Assembly (NCBI GenBank): GCA_029961685.1
Contig: JARWKL010000007.1
Coordinates: 30,248,027 to 30,312,026, forward strand
Direction: 5' to 3'
DNA: 64,000 bases
DNA from: Aristolochia californica
Taxonomy: Eukaryota; Streptophyta; Magnoliopsida; Piperales; Aristolochiaceae
Positions 1-9,283 of this stretch are shown in pieces. The notes beneath the pieces were generated by a model. That model had not been told where the DNA came from and ran no database searches. It saw nothing but the letters and a program-made list of their open reading frames with translations. Within the stretch, counting starts at the first letter, position 1. Each line of letters begins with the position of its first letter. Position numbers and translations under genes: made by a program.

Positions 1-190
1 GCCAATTAAGGGGAGTAACATATATGTAGTAATAAGCTTCTCCATCATAGTGTCCCAACCTGGGCACCGACTCTCACAGGTATAAATGGGTGATAAATGT
101 CTACCATTCACAAGACAACAATAAAGACATTTATTGTACATAATTCTTTATTGCGAGCTTCTCCCTCAACCCTAAACCCTAAACCCAGAA
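1..190. other. Repeat debris, possible copia A 3' end
   Basis: No gene seen. Bases about 38-60 resemble the reverse complement of the 3' internal end of copia family A (the GGTTGGGACACCATGA-type segment near 57760). A short telomere-like stretch, CCCTAAACCCTAAACCC, lies near 172-187 and may mark a junction with the E0 gag remnant to the right. Assignment is tentative. Confidence 0.35.
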
Positions 191-701
191 TCTAATTGTA
201 CATAATTTTTTAAATTCATCCCAATCCAACACCAATCTTTCTAGTTCCACCTGGTGAAACCATAGCTGTGCTTCTTCTAACATATGGAAGGAGGCAAGTG
301 CCACCTTATCAAACTCAGCAGTCCCTTGATTTAAAAAAAAATCTCGCATCTATGCTAACAAATTAAGGGGTCTACTTACCTATAAAAAGTAGGAAAATCT
401 AATTTTGTGTACCTGGGTACTGTGCCTCCATTCTATTGTACCTAGACAGTAGTGCACCCAGCCAACGGATCCCCTCTTCGGCTGTGCAAATGAGTCACCC
501 TTCTTAGGTTTGGACTAGATTTTCTTTTTTCCATTAGAACAGACATCATGCTAGTTATCCGATTGACATCCACTTCAATACCAGAATTTTTTTCCAATTG
601 TGGTTGTGGTGCAGCCAGGTTATCTTCTATCTTTTTCATCCTGATTTGAAGTTCTTCATTGCTAGATGTATCCCCCATGTTACCCTGCTCTGATACCAAG
701 T
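191..701 (-). pseudogene. Gag remnant of gypsy element E0
   Basis: On the minus strand the sequence reads from a primer site (TGGTATCAGAGCAGGG, reverse complement near 684-699) into a short gag start (ORF 442-759, which overlaps the LTR end) and then, with frame breaks, into the gag core: GGTVPRYTKLDFPTF, HRCEIFF and EEAQLWFHQVE can be read between about 200 and 430. These match the gag of E1 and E2 in this window. The start of pol is missing; similarity stops near 190. Only about 170 of the usual 300 or more gag residues are present, and frameshifts rule out function. Confidence 0.75.
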
Positions 702-1179
702 TGTTATGGTCCCTAGTCATGGATCGAGTAACTTGGCATGGGATTTGAGAATCCAGCACTAAAAGTGAGTTACTGGACTCGTTAAGGAAGATCTCAGATT
801 GAAGGAAATGAGCCCTCTTTATGAGGCTAATCTGCTGTTTTAAGGGAAGGGCAGAGAGCCCTTACTACTACTTCTCAGATAGGAGAAGAAAGACTCCTCC
901 TTTGAGTCACAGAAAAGAGGGTTTGGGACCCTCTTGATTTCGCTTGTGATAGGGCTGGGAAGCTTCTATATTGTACAACTTTTGGATCACGTATGGAGGA
1001 TCCTTAACTTCTTCTTGTAGGTCTTGATGCTTCAATTCCTGGCACCAGTGCTGCTCATGATAAGAGCATGGAGACTCCTCACTTCTTGCTCGGAAAGGAG
1101 GGTAAAATCCCTCTCTTTCTGCTGATAATGAAAAAGAGGTTGAAGCCTTTCCTTGAACTCGAAAAAGGGGACATCAACT
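702..1179 (-). repeat. E0 LTR, 3'-terminal part, minus strand
   Basis: Reverse complement of the second half of the E-type LTR (compare E1 22000-22463). It begins at the TG at 702 next to the primer site and is cut at 1179 by insertion of cargo element C. The rest of this LTR resumes at 7350. Confidence 0.85.
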
Positions 1180-1503
1180 TGTTATGCACGCAATAACATT
1201 ATTATTTTAATTTTTTTCTTTAATTTACTTTTTTTTCATTTTTAAGCCACAAGGGTATTTTTGGATTTTTTTATTTATAGGGGTATTTTTGTAATTTTTA
1301 TTTTAAACCTTGTAAGGGTGAACCCTATTTAAGGGGTAAGAATTAATGAGAAAGGCAAGCATTGATTTTAGGTTAAACAGGCTTGGAGTTCTCCTTGACG
1401 AGCTCTAGGGTTTTCGAGCTTCCCTTTAGCTTGATCTTCGTCTTTCTCTTCTTCCTTCCTACGAATACCTATGAATCCATGTGTCAGATTCGGGACCGTA
1501 ACA
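1180..1503 (+). repeat. 5' LTR of element C
   Basis: Begins TGTTATGCACGC and ends CGTAACA. It carries a TATA-like CCCTATTTAAGGGG near 1326 followed by GAGAAAGGCAAG, a block shared with other LTR families here. A copy with many small differences forms the 3' LTR, so the insertion is not recent. Confidence 0.9.
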
Positions 1504-2450
1504 ACTGGTATTAGAGCGAGAACATAATGAACTATTTTATATCTCACAAAAGATGGATGGCCCTACACAAAGAAGCGGAAGAGATATGTGAATGGCGCAA
1601 CAAATTGGAAAGAATAGAAGTGGAAGAGATACGTGAACGGTGCGATGAATCGAAAAGAATACGTGAATGGCGTGTAACTTCCATTAGAAACTTTTATGCA
1701 AGGAAGTAACTCGCTGTCGTAGAAAAGGTCATATGACCTCAAATCTCCGAACACCACAACAAATTGGATAGAATACGTTAATGGTGTGCACCACAACAAT
1801 ATGATAGGAAGCAACTCGCTGCCACAGTCGCTCTAGATGCTGGCTCGGACGGGCAGGGGACTCCAGAAATTAGAGAGCCCTTGGACTCTTCAGCAGCGGC
1901 GACATCCAAAATTGAGGACTCAGAAATTACTTCATCGAAAAATCCAGAATGGGGTTCGGCATCAAACCCTTTCCCACACGACGCCATACGTCTCCCCGAA
2001 TAGAAGACGCAAGAAATATGAGAGCTCTCTGTCTCGAAAAAGTTCATTGAACTTTCGAAATCAGACAACGGGGACCAATATTTGGGGAAATCGGAAGGGT
2101 ATTATGCCCCGACCTCAGTGGTCATGGGCGATTTGGGTTCGACCTCAAAAAATCCCTTCTCACGGCCAGCAGAATGTCTCCTAGAATAGAAGAAGGAAAA
2201 TTTCTGATCTGACTCAGTCTCGACGAAACAGTTAGGCCATCACTTCTTTGTCTCAGAAAAATCCAAGCGGCGAAGCCCCATATAGCTGCTACTCGCCATC
2301 GGGAACAGGTCAGTCTCTCACTCTCACTCTCACTCTTGACCTCCGAACGGAAAACTGACTTGGGCACAACCTCTCTCTTCTGACAGATTGCAGCAACTTG
2401 GGAACGAGCTCTCTTATTCCAGCAGCCTGCAAAGAGGAATGAAATTTGAA
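1504..2450 (+). other. Leader region of C, shared with B and D
   Basis: Starts with spacer AC and the primer site at 1506-1517. A 60-codon ORF (1527-1709) is rich in charged residues and may be a decayed gag N-terminus. From about 1860 it resembles the leaders of the other cargo elements: the part at 1870-1930 matches D near 61080-61135, and 2140-2240 matches B near 31580-31690, including a TCTCACGGC segment. No known domain is recognised. Frame breaks are frequent. Confidence 0.6.
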
Positions 2451-2452
2451 CA

Positions 2453-3300
2453 TTGTCATTGTATTATCAGGAGGACGGGCTCTTGGCAGCCACAATGTTT
2501 ATTGATGATTTTCAGGATCATGCCATGGGTAGAAAACCTTATGGATTCAAGGGAGGTACTGCCGAAGTGATGAAGTGCAAATCTAGAGTGCTGTCATCCG
2601 AATTGACCTACCTTTACAGAAATCAGGGTGGGTTTGGAAGAGACAGGATTGACACTCTAGCTCAGTTTATCAAATCCATAGAGAAGGTGCTTGAGAGAAT
2701 GGCGAGTAGGAGTATTACCTCTGGGTACTCTCGGTATTCTATTTTTATGATGAAATGGTATGCAAAATTTCATGAGTTCAAATCCACAGACTTGTTTCTA
2801 CCAGGAGCAAGCACTGAACGTCTGGGTTTGGAATTTGAAGTGTTTGTGTCCAATGCATTGCTTCATAGTTATGCAACATTGGGTTGGCAGGAGAGGCCTA
2901 CCAAGTATATGATGACAGGGCACGCAGAGATCTGGTGACATGGAACTATATGCTCCCTGCATATGAACAACAAGATGACCCAATAACTGAATCAAAATTT
3001 TTCAGTGGGGTGACAGAAAGTGGTCTTCAACCGGATGTGTCATCTATTGCTTTTCGGAGAGGGGACACTCAATGTGGGCAGTCTTGTCATAGTTTCATTC
3101 TCCGAAGGGGAAGGACTACAGAGGATATGTTCTGGAAAGCTCTTGGTGCTTGGCAGATATATGTAGGAATGCTTAGAAGTATTCAGATAAGAGCTGGGTG
3201 CTGGGTTGAAATCGTGCAAATTGAGATGGGGGTGCAGCGGCAATTTTTCAATCTATTTCAATTGGAAGGCTTCAACTTGCCAAGGCAATGAACACCAAAT
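2453..3300 (+). pseudogene. PPR-protein fragments captured in C
   Basis: Two overlapping frames (2453-2938 and 2884-3291) carry pentatricopeptide-repeat text typical of plant E/DYW-type organellar RNA-binding proteins: VFVSNALLHSYATLG, then after a one-frame slip DLVTWNYMLPAYEQQDDPI and SGLQPDV. About two to three 35-residue repeats are recognisable. There is no intron, start or transit peptide. The same gene segment recurs in B near 33160-33270 (LVTWNSMHTAYEQHDDPI), so B and C share captured ancestry. The stretch 2453-2800 before the PPR repeats is not recognised. Confidence 0.65.
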
Positions 3301-3905
3301 TCCACCCTGCTGCTACAGAAATTCACTGAGAGCACTAATTGCTCTTTGTGAGTCCTCTCAGAAGAATTATAGCAACATTGCTGCTACCAACTTAGGCCTA
3401 AACCATATTGGTATGCGGATGGAGAAAATACTTCAACAGAAGAAGTATGTTGCTGTTTGTGAGAACATAATCAGGTATGGAAGCTTTGTGCAATATTTTA
3501 TTAAGTTAAGCCTCATGAATGTGAATGGACGTCGTTTGCCCTATACAATGCATATCTACAATCAAAAGCAAATATTATATGTCCCTACTGATCTGGCGAC
3601 ATATACCATCTACCTAAATGCCTATTGTCTGGCTGGGAGTGTAGTGAGGGAACAAGACAATTATGATGAAGTAAAATTAGTTGGGGCTTGCAGCTTGCTT
3701 GTCATCCCTTATAGCACATTTATAAAGGTTTCTTTAGAGGCCACAATGTGGCAATTTGCACGGGAAATACAAGAAGAGATGGTCTCATATGGTGTTCATC
3801 CTAATGTTGTCACCTGGTCATCATTGATTAGTGAATTTGCTAAAGCAGATCTAGAGGAGGGTGCAATTCACACAGTTGATGAAATGCTCCTCTTTGGCTA
3901 TGAAC
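3301..3905 (+). pseudogene. PPR fragment resembling At5g02830
   Basis: Within the ORF 3206-4186, residues from about 95 onward read [34 protein letters not shown] and [13 protein letters not shown], then a degenerate repeat ending in [10 protein letters not shown]. From memory this follows the repeat order of the Arabidopsis chloroplast PPR protein At5g02830. Family members of this type bind organellar RNA. Here it is a partial copy without ends, fused in frame to the pyrophosphatase segment that follows, so it is transposon cargo and not a working gene. Confidence 0.6.
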
Positions 3906-4146
3906 CTTCATGGAAGCGGTATTACACTTGCAATGCTTACAGCCCAATCCATGATGTTGCAAGTTCCTATCGGATAGGTGCTGCCACAAATGTGAATGTT
4001 AGGCTTGCTTTGGGAGCTAAGTCTGTCATTATTTCCATTTTTTCTATTGTTGTCAGCATTTTTATCAACTTCAGCCTTGCTGCCATGTATGGCATTGCGG
4101 TGGCAGCTCTGGGAATGCTGAGCACCATTGCTACTGGTATGCCATT
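3906..4146 (+). pseudogene. Vacuolar H+-pyrophosphatase fragment, part 1
   Basis: [24 protein letters not shown], followed by a hydrophobic segment and [20 protein letters not shown], is the central membrane region of plant type I vacuolar H+-translocating inorganic pyrophosphatase (AVP1/VHP1 family), which couples PPi hydrolysis to proton pumping at the tonoplast. It is in frame with the PPR segment upstream, making a chimeric ORF. TRIM N interrupts it immediately after the ATGCCATT target; the pyrophosphatase reading resumes at 5991. Confidence 0.85.
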
Positions 4147-4266
4147 TGTTAAATTTGGGTCCAAGGCCTTATCCTCAAATGACTAGCCACTTAGGAAATC
4201 TTTTTCCCAGTTAATAAATACAAGATTATTATACTCACTAATGTATGTGGGACTATCCTTTTAACA
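4147..4266 (-). repeat. TRIM N 3' LTR
   Basis: 120 bp with short inverted ends TGTTAA and TTAACA. Its partner at 5871-5990 has the same length and differs by scattered substitutions, including the first bases (TGCTAA instead of TGTTAA). Confidence 0.9.
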
Positions 4267-4376
4267 CTCCCCCTCATGTGTAATCATGTGGATAATTTGG
4301 GTAGAGGCCCCTCACGGGGTAGCACGTGGATAATTTTGGGTGGATGCCCACATATGAGAACCTTGCTCTTATAACA

Positions 4377-4613
4377 GGTTGAAACCAGTGCACTAAAAGA
4401 CTCGAACCTAATAGGAAAGCATCCCCATGGATCTTATACAAGGACTGGCCCGATCAAAACAAACAAATATTTCAACACTCCCCCAAACGGGGAAAACCCG
4501 TGGACAAATTCACCGAAAAAACTCGGGACAAATTCGGTGGGTACGGGCTTCGAACTAGAGACCAACCTACTCTGATACCATGTTGAAACCATTGTGCTAA
4601 AAGGCTTGAACCT
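4377..4613 (-). mobile_element. TRIM O nested in TRIM N
   Basis: Minus-strand miniature element: a 101-bp LTR-like block (4377-4477), a polypurine tract in reverse complement (CTCCCCC) at 4478, about 100 bp of interior, the primer site in reverse complement at 4571-4580, and the first about 33 bp of a second LTR at 4581-4613, where it is cut. The interior carries a T-arm-like motif, in reverse complement GGCTTCGAAC at 4546-4555, 25 nt after the primer site. Confidence 0.65.
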
Positions 4614-5475
4614 CTCCCCCTTTCTTGAATATTTTGGTCACATAAACTTGTCCACAACATAAGGAATAAATACCTCTTTCTTGTATTGCTTGTACTTCTC
4701 CCCCTCAAGCTGGGAAGTAATGGCAGTGATCCCAGCTTGAACCAAATATCATAGATGTAGCAATAGGCCCAAATAACAGAGATGTATAAATAAGCCCTCA
4801 AACCAGGGAGACATGAGATATTTTCCTGATATATCAACTCAAAAAGTGACACAAAATAATCGGCTTAAATTCGGATTTTCAATGTAACAGAATACCAGCA
4901 TGACCTTCGATTCTTTAAATGTGAATATATCTTTAAATATAGATCAGATTGACATGAAATTTTCTTCGTTTGAAACTAGACATAAATATCTTTCATCCAA
5001 GTATAATTTCTCTTCTTAAAATATAATTATCAGAAGATAAATAATCTGATATATTTTGGTCTCTGTAATCCAGCCGAACTAAATACTGTTTCTCCTGTTT
5101 TTCCAGAATGACCATTGACTCTTCAAAGATCAATATATCCTTATAAAAAGATCATACCCATGATTGGTTAAATAGGTAAGAAAAAAGACTTACGTATATT
5201 TATTTTGAGATATAATTATCCATTTAAAGTCTCTTTCTTGATAGCATAAAATACCTCAAAATTTGAAGCTTTCTACTGCTACTTGAACCTCTTTTTAATC
5301 TGACCTTTGCTACTGTAAATATCAATTTCTCTTTGTAGATAACTCAGTTAAAAAATTTATTGAATAGGTAAAAGAATAGACTTACAGATCTTTCTTTTGA
5401 TATATATTTCTCCATATAAATGCTAGTTCTTGGTAGCAAAAAATACCTCAGAATCTGAATTCGCCCGTTGCATGT
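4614..5475 (-). repeat. Copia A internal/leader piece inside TRIM N
   Basis: Reverse complement of the non-coding and ORF-bearing leader of copia A (compare 56620-57530 plus strand and 34535-35660 minus strand). It includes units of the diverged about 191-bp tandem repeat near 5150-5460, and the conserved minus-strand ORF with FELIYQENIS and YCYIYDIWFKLG at 4472-4852. Confidence 0.75.
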
Positions 5476-5870
5476 CTTTAATATTCACGCCTTCTCTAAA
5501 AGGTCGATCTTTTAGAGAAAATGGTTGCAATATGGTATCAGAACGGGTAGGTCATGTGTTCGAATCCCGTTGCCCCTAATATCTGTGTTGACAAATTTGA
5601 TCCCCTGTGTTGTGGGGGGTGCCCCGTGTTGTGGGTGTTGCACGTGCAGGAGAGTGTTGGAATTGGCCAGTCTATCTTTAATATTCTTGTTGTGCCTTCT
5701 CTAAAAAGGTCGATATTTTAGAGAAGGCGCAACGTGAATATTAAAGACAGACGGGCCAATTCCAACACTCCCCCGCACGTGCGATGCCCACAACATGGGG
5801 GATCAAATTTGTCAACACAGATATTGGGGGCAGCGGGAGTCGAACACATGACCGACCCGCTCTGATACCA
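5476..5870. mobile_element. TRIM M, inverted dimer around a hairpin LTR
   Basis: A partial LTR end (5476-5532) is followed by a forward primer site (TGGTATCAGAAC at 5533), about 110 bp of interior and a 113-bp LTR at 5655-5767. To its right the same interior recurs in reverse complement (5768-5858), ending in a reversed primer site at 5859-5870 that abuts the right LTR of TRIM N. The two interiors are close to mirror images, each ending in a purine tract beside the central LTR. Confidence 0.7.
5655..5767. repeat. Hairpin LTR of TRIM M
   Basis: Begins TGTTGGAATTGGCC and ends GGCCAATTCCAACA; the inside is also largely self-complementary (GTCTATCTTTAATATTC against GAATATTAAAGACAGAC, and CCTTCTCTAAAA against TTTTAGAGAAGG). 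The whole LTR would fold into one long hairpin, as in foldback MITEs, yet it is flanked by interiors with polypurine tracts and primer sites. Confidence 0.75.
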
Positions 5871-5990
5871 TGCTAAATTTGGGTCCAAGGCCTTATCCTC
5901 AAATGACTAGCATCTTTGGAAACCTTTTTTCCAGTTAATAAATACAAGATCTTTATACCCACTAATGTATGTAGGATTATCCTTTTAACA
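5871..5990 (-). repeat. TRIM N 5' LTR
   Basis: 120 bp, ends TTTTAACA at 5990 and is followed by the CCATT target duplicate. The primer site in reverse complement lies immediately to its left, so this is the 5' LTR of a minus-strand element. Confidence 0.9.
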
Positions 5991-6600
5991 CCATTGATAC
6001 ATATGGTCCCATTAGTGACAATGTAGGAGGTATTTTTGGGATGGTTGGCATGAGTCACAGGATATGCAAGAGAACTGATGCCCTTGATGCCGCTGGACCC
6101 ACTACTGCTGCTATTGGACAGGGGTTTGCCATTGGTTCAGCCACCCTGGTGTCTTTTTCTCTCCTTGGTACCTTTGTGCGCCGTGTTGAAATTTCCCCAG
6201 TGGATGTTTTAACCCCTAAAGTCTTCATTGGGTTGATTGTGGGTGTAATGCTTCCATACTGGTTCTCCGCCATAACCATGAAGGGTGTGGACAGTGAAGC
6301 CTTACAGATGGGGAAAAATTCTAGTGCACTTGTGGCCATCTTTGCTTCTAACACTGGCGGTACTTGGGATAAGGCTACTAAGTACATAGTAGTTGGTGCC
6401 TCTGAGCATGCACAGTCACTGGGCCCAACGGGTTCAGAATGCCCCAAAGCTACAGTGATGGGTGACACTTTAGGCGGGCCCCTGTAGAACACATCTGGAC
6501 AATCTGTCGACATCTTCATCAAGCTCATGGCAGTGGAGTGCCTAGTTTTTGCACCAGTTTGTTCACTTTTCGCATTGGTGGGTTTCTTCTTACATTGTTT
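5991..6600 (+). pseudogene. Vacuolar H+-pyrophosphatase fragment, part 2
   Basis: Resumes directly after TRIM N: the segment [11 protein letters not shown] followed by [16 protein letters not shown], then [15 protein letters not shown] and [12 protein letters not shown], is strongly pyrophosphatase-like. After EALQM the reading jumps to [15 protein letters not shown] and [13 protein letters not shown]; about 75 residues present between these points in normal family members are absent. It ends near GDTLGGPL with a TAG at 6485, though homology (IKLMAVECLVFAP) continues to about 6550. Broken cargo, not a pump. Confidence 0.88.
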
Positions 6601-7012
6601 TCAGCAGATTAGGGGTAAACGCTTGGTTGGCCAGTCATGGTCTACTTCTGAACAGAATGGTCTGTCGGTTGCCCACGTGGAGTAGGTGATAGATTCAACC
6701 TGTGGGTTGGCCAACCCTATTGTTTGGTTGCTTAACCGTCGGGTGTTTTGCTACAACAACAGATGCTCGAAGTGCAAAAAAAAATAAAAAAATTCAGAGG
6801 ACACTTTCTACCAACTAGGGGAACCATTGTAGGGTTGGTTTCAATACCGAAATCTCTCCATCTGGGGTGTTACATTACAGCACTTACACCACTTGTGTTC
6901 AGAGGGTTGACGCGGATGCCACATATGCTATTTGGGAAGATGTGGCAATGTTTAGGCACGTATCACTACCTTCGAGCTAGAGGACAAGCTCTTTCTTTTA
7001 GGGGGGGGGGGG
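6601..7012 (+). other. Tail of C with gypsy chromodomain-derived end
   Basis: The first 150 bp are not recognised. From about 6795 the sequence matches the tail of B (33945-34150): a degenerate chromodomain end (DATYAIWEDVAMF-like, then FELEDKLF-like), corresponding to the WEPLAAFRTLYP-EDNLFLQ end of F. It finishes in a 12-base G run (7001-7012) at the polypurine tract position. Confidence 0.6.
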
Positions 7013-7344
7013 TAATTCTATGCACACAATATCATTATTATTTTCATTTTTTTAATTTAATTTACTTTATTTTATTTCAGTTTTAAGCCATAGGGGTATT
7101 TTTTGAATATTTCATTTCTAGGGGTATTTTTTTAATATTTTTTTTTAAACTTGTAACGGTGAACCTTATTTAAGGGGTAAGAATTAATGAGAAAGGCAAG
7201 CATTGATTTTATGTTAAATAGGCTTTGAGTTCTCCTTGACGAGCTCTAGGGTTTTCGAGCTTCCCTTTGGCTTGATCTTCGTCTTTCTCTTCTTCCTCCC
7301 TACGAATCCCTACAAATCCATGTGTCAGATATGGGACAGTAACA
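7013..7344 (+). repeat. 3' LTR of element C
   Basis: Matches 1180-1503 along its length. The first bases are altered (TAATTCTATGC where the 5' copy has TGTTATGC), so the left edge is approximate. Ends AGTAACA, followed by the target duplicate CAACT. Confidence 0.85.
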
Positions 7345-7349
7345 CAACT

Positions 7350-7716
7350 CCCCTCTCTGCCTCGGTTTAGATCAATGGAAAACAATAATGAAAGATGAGA
7401 GAAAGATATTCAGATTCTAAGGGAACCTGGACCTAGAGCTTATGAAGGAGACCTCCAAACCCTAAAGCTCGTCAAGGAGAACTCCAAACCCTATTTAACC
7501 TAAAATCAATGCATCCCTTTTCTCATTCCATTGCCCCCTAAGTAGGCTTGACGTCCCCTCTAGTTTTAGGGTTAAATATTACAATTCTGCCCCTATGACA
7601 ATTTAACTTAAATAATGAATGAAAATCGAATTTAAAACAATATGGAAAGAAACTATTAACTCTGTGATTCAGTGCACCTTCGTTGTATGACTCGATAAGT
7701 TATTGAGTCCACAACA
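7350..7716 (-). repeat. E0 LTR, 5' part, minus strand
   Basis: Continuation of the E0 LTR split by C. It holds the reverse complement of the E-type promoter block (near 7440-7560) and ends at 7716 with the LTR start (ACAACA, reverse complement of TGTTGT). Compare E2 58397-58750. Confidence 0.75.
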
Positions 7717-8122
7717 AACACCCAACCATGATGGACTTAAACTCCCAACTGAAGCAACACGCAAAAGGTTGGCCCAAGGATGAAAGTGAGAGTCAAATAA
7801 AGGATGGTAGGAGTAAGGTTGTCAAATAACCAATAGGTGATGGGTAAACAAGAAGATAGGATGTTGAGGCCACCACTTCTTCAATAATAATGTCTCATCC
7901 AAAGAGACACAATAGTTGCAGCTGAAATAGGCCTGGGCCTATATAACATGAACCAAAATAATAAAATCCTTGTAAAAGGACCCATGAAATAATCCGATGT
8001 GAGTATCCACACAAAATAATATGTTGACCAAGGAATATGTTGTGAATACCTCAAAATAATAATTCAGCCAGAGAAATAGGCGTTTGCACGCCTCGGGACT
8101 AGAACTAGTGACGTGGGAGCCC
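7717..8122 (-). repeat. Copia A 3' internal remnant and TRIM P interior
   Basis: No gene. Bases about 7850-8060 match in reverse complement the 3' internal part of copia A (compare 57560-57700 plus and 30590-30730 minus). Bases about 8090-8122 are the interior of a minus-strand TRIM P copy and include a T-arm-like motif in reverse complement, GGACTAGAAC at 8096-8105. Confidence 0.5.
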
Positions 8123-8218
8123 GCTCTGATACCAAATGTTAAGCACCTAGCCAATACTACCCAAAAGATCGGCCTGTTAGGAGCGGAAGACATAGGTACT
8201 TAACCCAGGACCATAACA
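8123..8218 (-). repeat. TRIM P primer site and LTR, minus strand
   Basis: Primer site in reverse complement (GCTCTGATACCAAA, 8123-8136) followed by an 82-bp LTR, 8137-8218 (TGTTAAGCACC to CCATAACA). It lies directly before the F1 gag; no F-type 5' LTR is visible between them. Confidence 0.75.
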
Positions 8219-8239
8219 TCCCCTAATTCAGACAGGTCC

Positions 8240-9283
8240 ACCCTTGGGGATTCCTCTTCCCCTGACGATTTGAGACAGTTAGTGGATGATAATAGGCAAT
8301 GGACAGATAACCAGGCTCATGCCCTGGAAGAGGTGTGTCAAACAACCTCTGATTTGCGTGAGGCAATAAAATCAATGGATGCTGCCATCCAAGCTCTCCT
8401 CCGGCGACAAGAGGACCATGATACACGAGCCCAACCTCCAGCTGCCTACTCTCCACCGGCCGAACACCATCCATTCCACCCACCACCTCCCCCACAACCA
8501 CCAATGCGTCCACACCATTCCCATCTGGGGCCTGCCATTCAAGGACCAAACACTGTGCCCAGGTATTTAAAACTTGACTTTCCTACGTATGACTGGTCTA
8601 AGGACCCTTTGATTTGGTTAGCCAAGTGTGATCAGTTCTTTTACCATCAAAAAACACCTGCGGATGAGAAAGTGTATTTGGCCGCCTACCACATGCTCGA
8701 TGAAGCGCTTCTATGGTACCACCAATTCCGAAATGACCAGGTGGTTCAGGATTGGGCAACTTTTAGACAGTCTTGCATGATGAGATTTGGTCCTCCAGCT
8801 AGTAGCAATCCATTGGGCGAATTAATCAATTACAAACAAACTGGAACACTAGAGGTGTACCAAAAGACCTTCCAGGAAAGGTTAGCCCGAGCAAACCAGT
8901 TTGTTAGCCACACACAGTATGTTCATATTTTTACTGCTGGTTTGACAGAAGCTCTGCGTTTAGAAGTTGAATTACAGGCTCCTACAGATTTAGACCACGC
9001 TATGAATTTAGCCAGAGCAATTGACCACAAGCAGCGTGTTCTAAAGAAGTCACTGGTAAGAAAACCAGCTTGGCCAGGAAGGCACAATGCCTCTGCGCCA
9101 AACCATTCCTATGGACCTCCAAGATTTAGAGACAGTGCAGCCCCACACCCAGACATCTCTAATTCAGCTCCACCTGCTCCTTACTTCAAAAAACTTACTA
9201 GACAGGAAATGGAGCAGAGAAAGGCCAAGGGCCTCTGTTTTAATTGTGATCAACAGTATGTTTTTGGTCACCACTGCAAATGA
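8240..9283 (+). CDS. F1 Gag polyprotein
   Basis: Structural gag protein that would assemble the particle and bind RNA. The frame is open from about 8225 (STLGDSSSPDDLRQLV) with no ATG at the front; in F2 it runs back through the primer site. Residues follow in order: a coiled, charged N-terminus, a proline-rich linker (PPAEHHPFHPPPPPQPP), the conserved gag core (PRYLKLDFPTYDWSKDPL, HMLDEALLWYHQF, FGPPASSNPLGEL), a basic stretch, and a CCHC zinc knuckle CFNCDQQYVFGHHC. A TGA at 9281-9283 stops it; F2 has CGA there, a C-to-T change. Confidence 0.88.
   Translation, partial: TLGDSSSPDDLRQLVDDNRQWTDNQAHALEEVCQTTSDLREAIKSMDAAIQALLRRQEDHDTRAQPPAAYSPPAEHHPFHPPPPPQPPMRPHHSHLGPAIQGPNTVPRYLKLDFPTYDWSKDPLIWLAKCDQFFYHQKTPADEKVYLAAYHMLDEALLWYHQFRNDQVVQDWATFRQSCMMRFGPPASSNPLGELINYKQTGTLEVYQKTFQERLARANQFVSHTQYVHIFTAGLTEALRLEVELQAPTDLDHAMNLARAIDHKQRVLKKSLVRKPAWPGRHNASAPNHSYGPPRFRDSAAPHPDISNSAPPAPYFKKLTRQEMEQRKAKGLCFNCDQQYVFGHHCK

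Larger units (their letters stand above)
4147..5990 (-). mobile_element. TRIM N, composite miniature LTR element
   Basis: Bounded by two 120-bp LTRs (4147-4266 and 5871-5990), with target duplication CCATT at 4142-4146 and 5991-5995. Orientation is minus: the primer site in reverse complement (CTCTGATACCA) abuts the right LTR at 5859-5870 and a polypurine tract in reverse complement (CTCCCCCTCATG) abuts the left LTR at 4267-4278. The 1.6-kb interior encodes nothing; it contains TRIM O, a piece of copia A leader, and the inverted TRIM M. It lies inside the captured pyrophosphatase, so it arrived after C. Confidence 0.85.
1180..7344 (+). mobile_element. Cargo element C: non-autonomous LTR retrotransposon
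   Basis: A full-length LTR element: LTRs at 1180-1503 and about 7013-7344, target duplication CAACT at 1175-1179 and 7345-7349, and primer site TGGTATTAGAGC 2 nt after the 5' LTR. No RT, RNase H or integrase is present. In their place is host-derived coding sequence: PPR-protein fragments, then part of a vacuolar H+-pyrophosphatase, split by TRIM N. The last about 250 bp before the 3' LTR resemble the chromodomain end of the gypsy elements here, so I infer descent from a chromovirus. It must have been mobilised in trans. Confidence 0.85.

Noticed and set aside
172..187. A telomere insertion
   Set aside because: Only two CCCTAAA units; too short, and similar teloboxes occur in the A leaders.
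1759..2068. Minus-strand ORF as a gene in the C leader
   Set aside because: No known domain; the plus-strand leader explains the sequence and is shared with D.
5533..5575. A tRNA gene, from TGGTATCAGA and GTTCGAATCCC
   Set aside because: No cloverleaf: anticodon and D arms are missing and the order is primer site then T-arm-like motif. Reported instead as a motif in TRIMs.
3906..6600. A host vacuolar H+-pyrophosphatase gene
   Set aside because: It lies between two LTRs with a shared target duplication, is fused to PPR text, lacks both ends and about 75 internal residues, and has a stop. It is cargo, not a gene.
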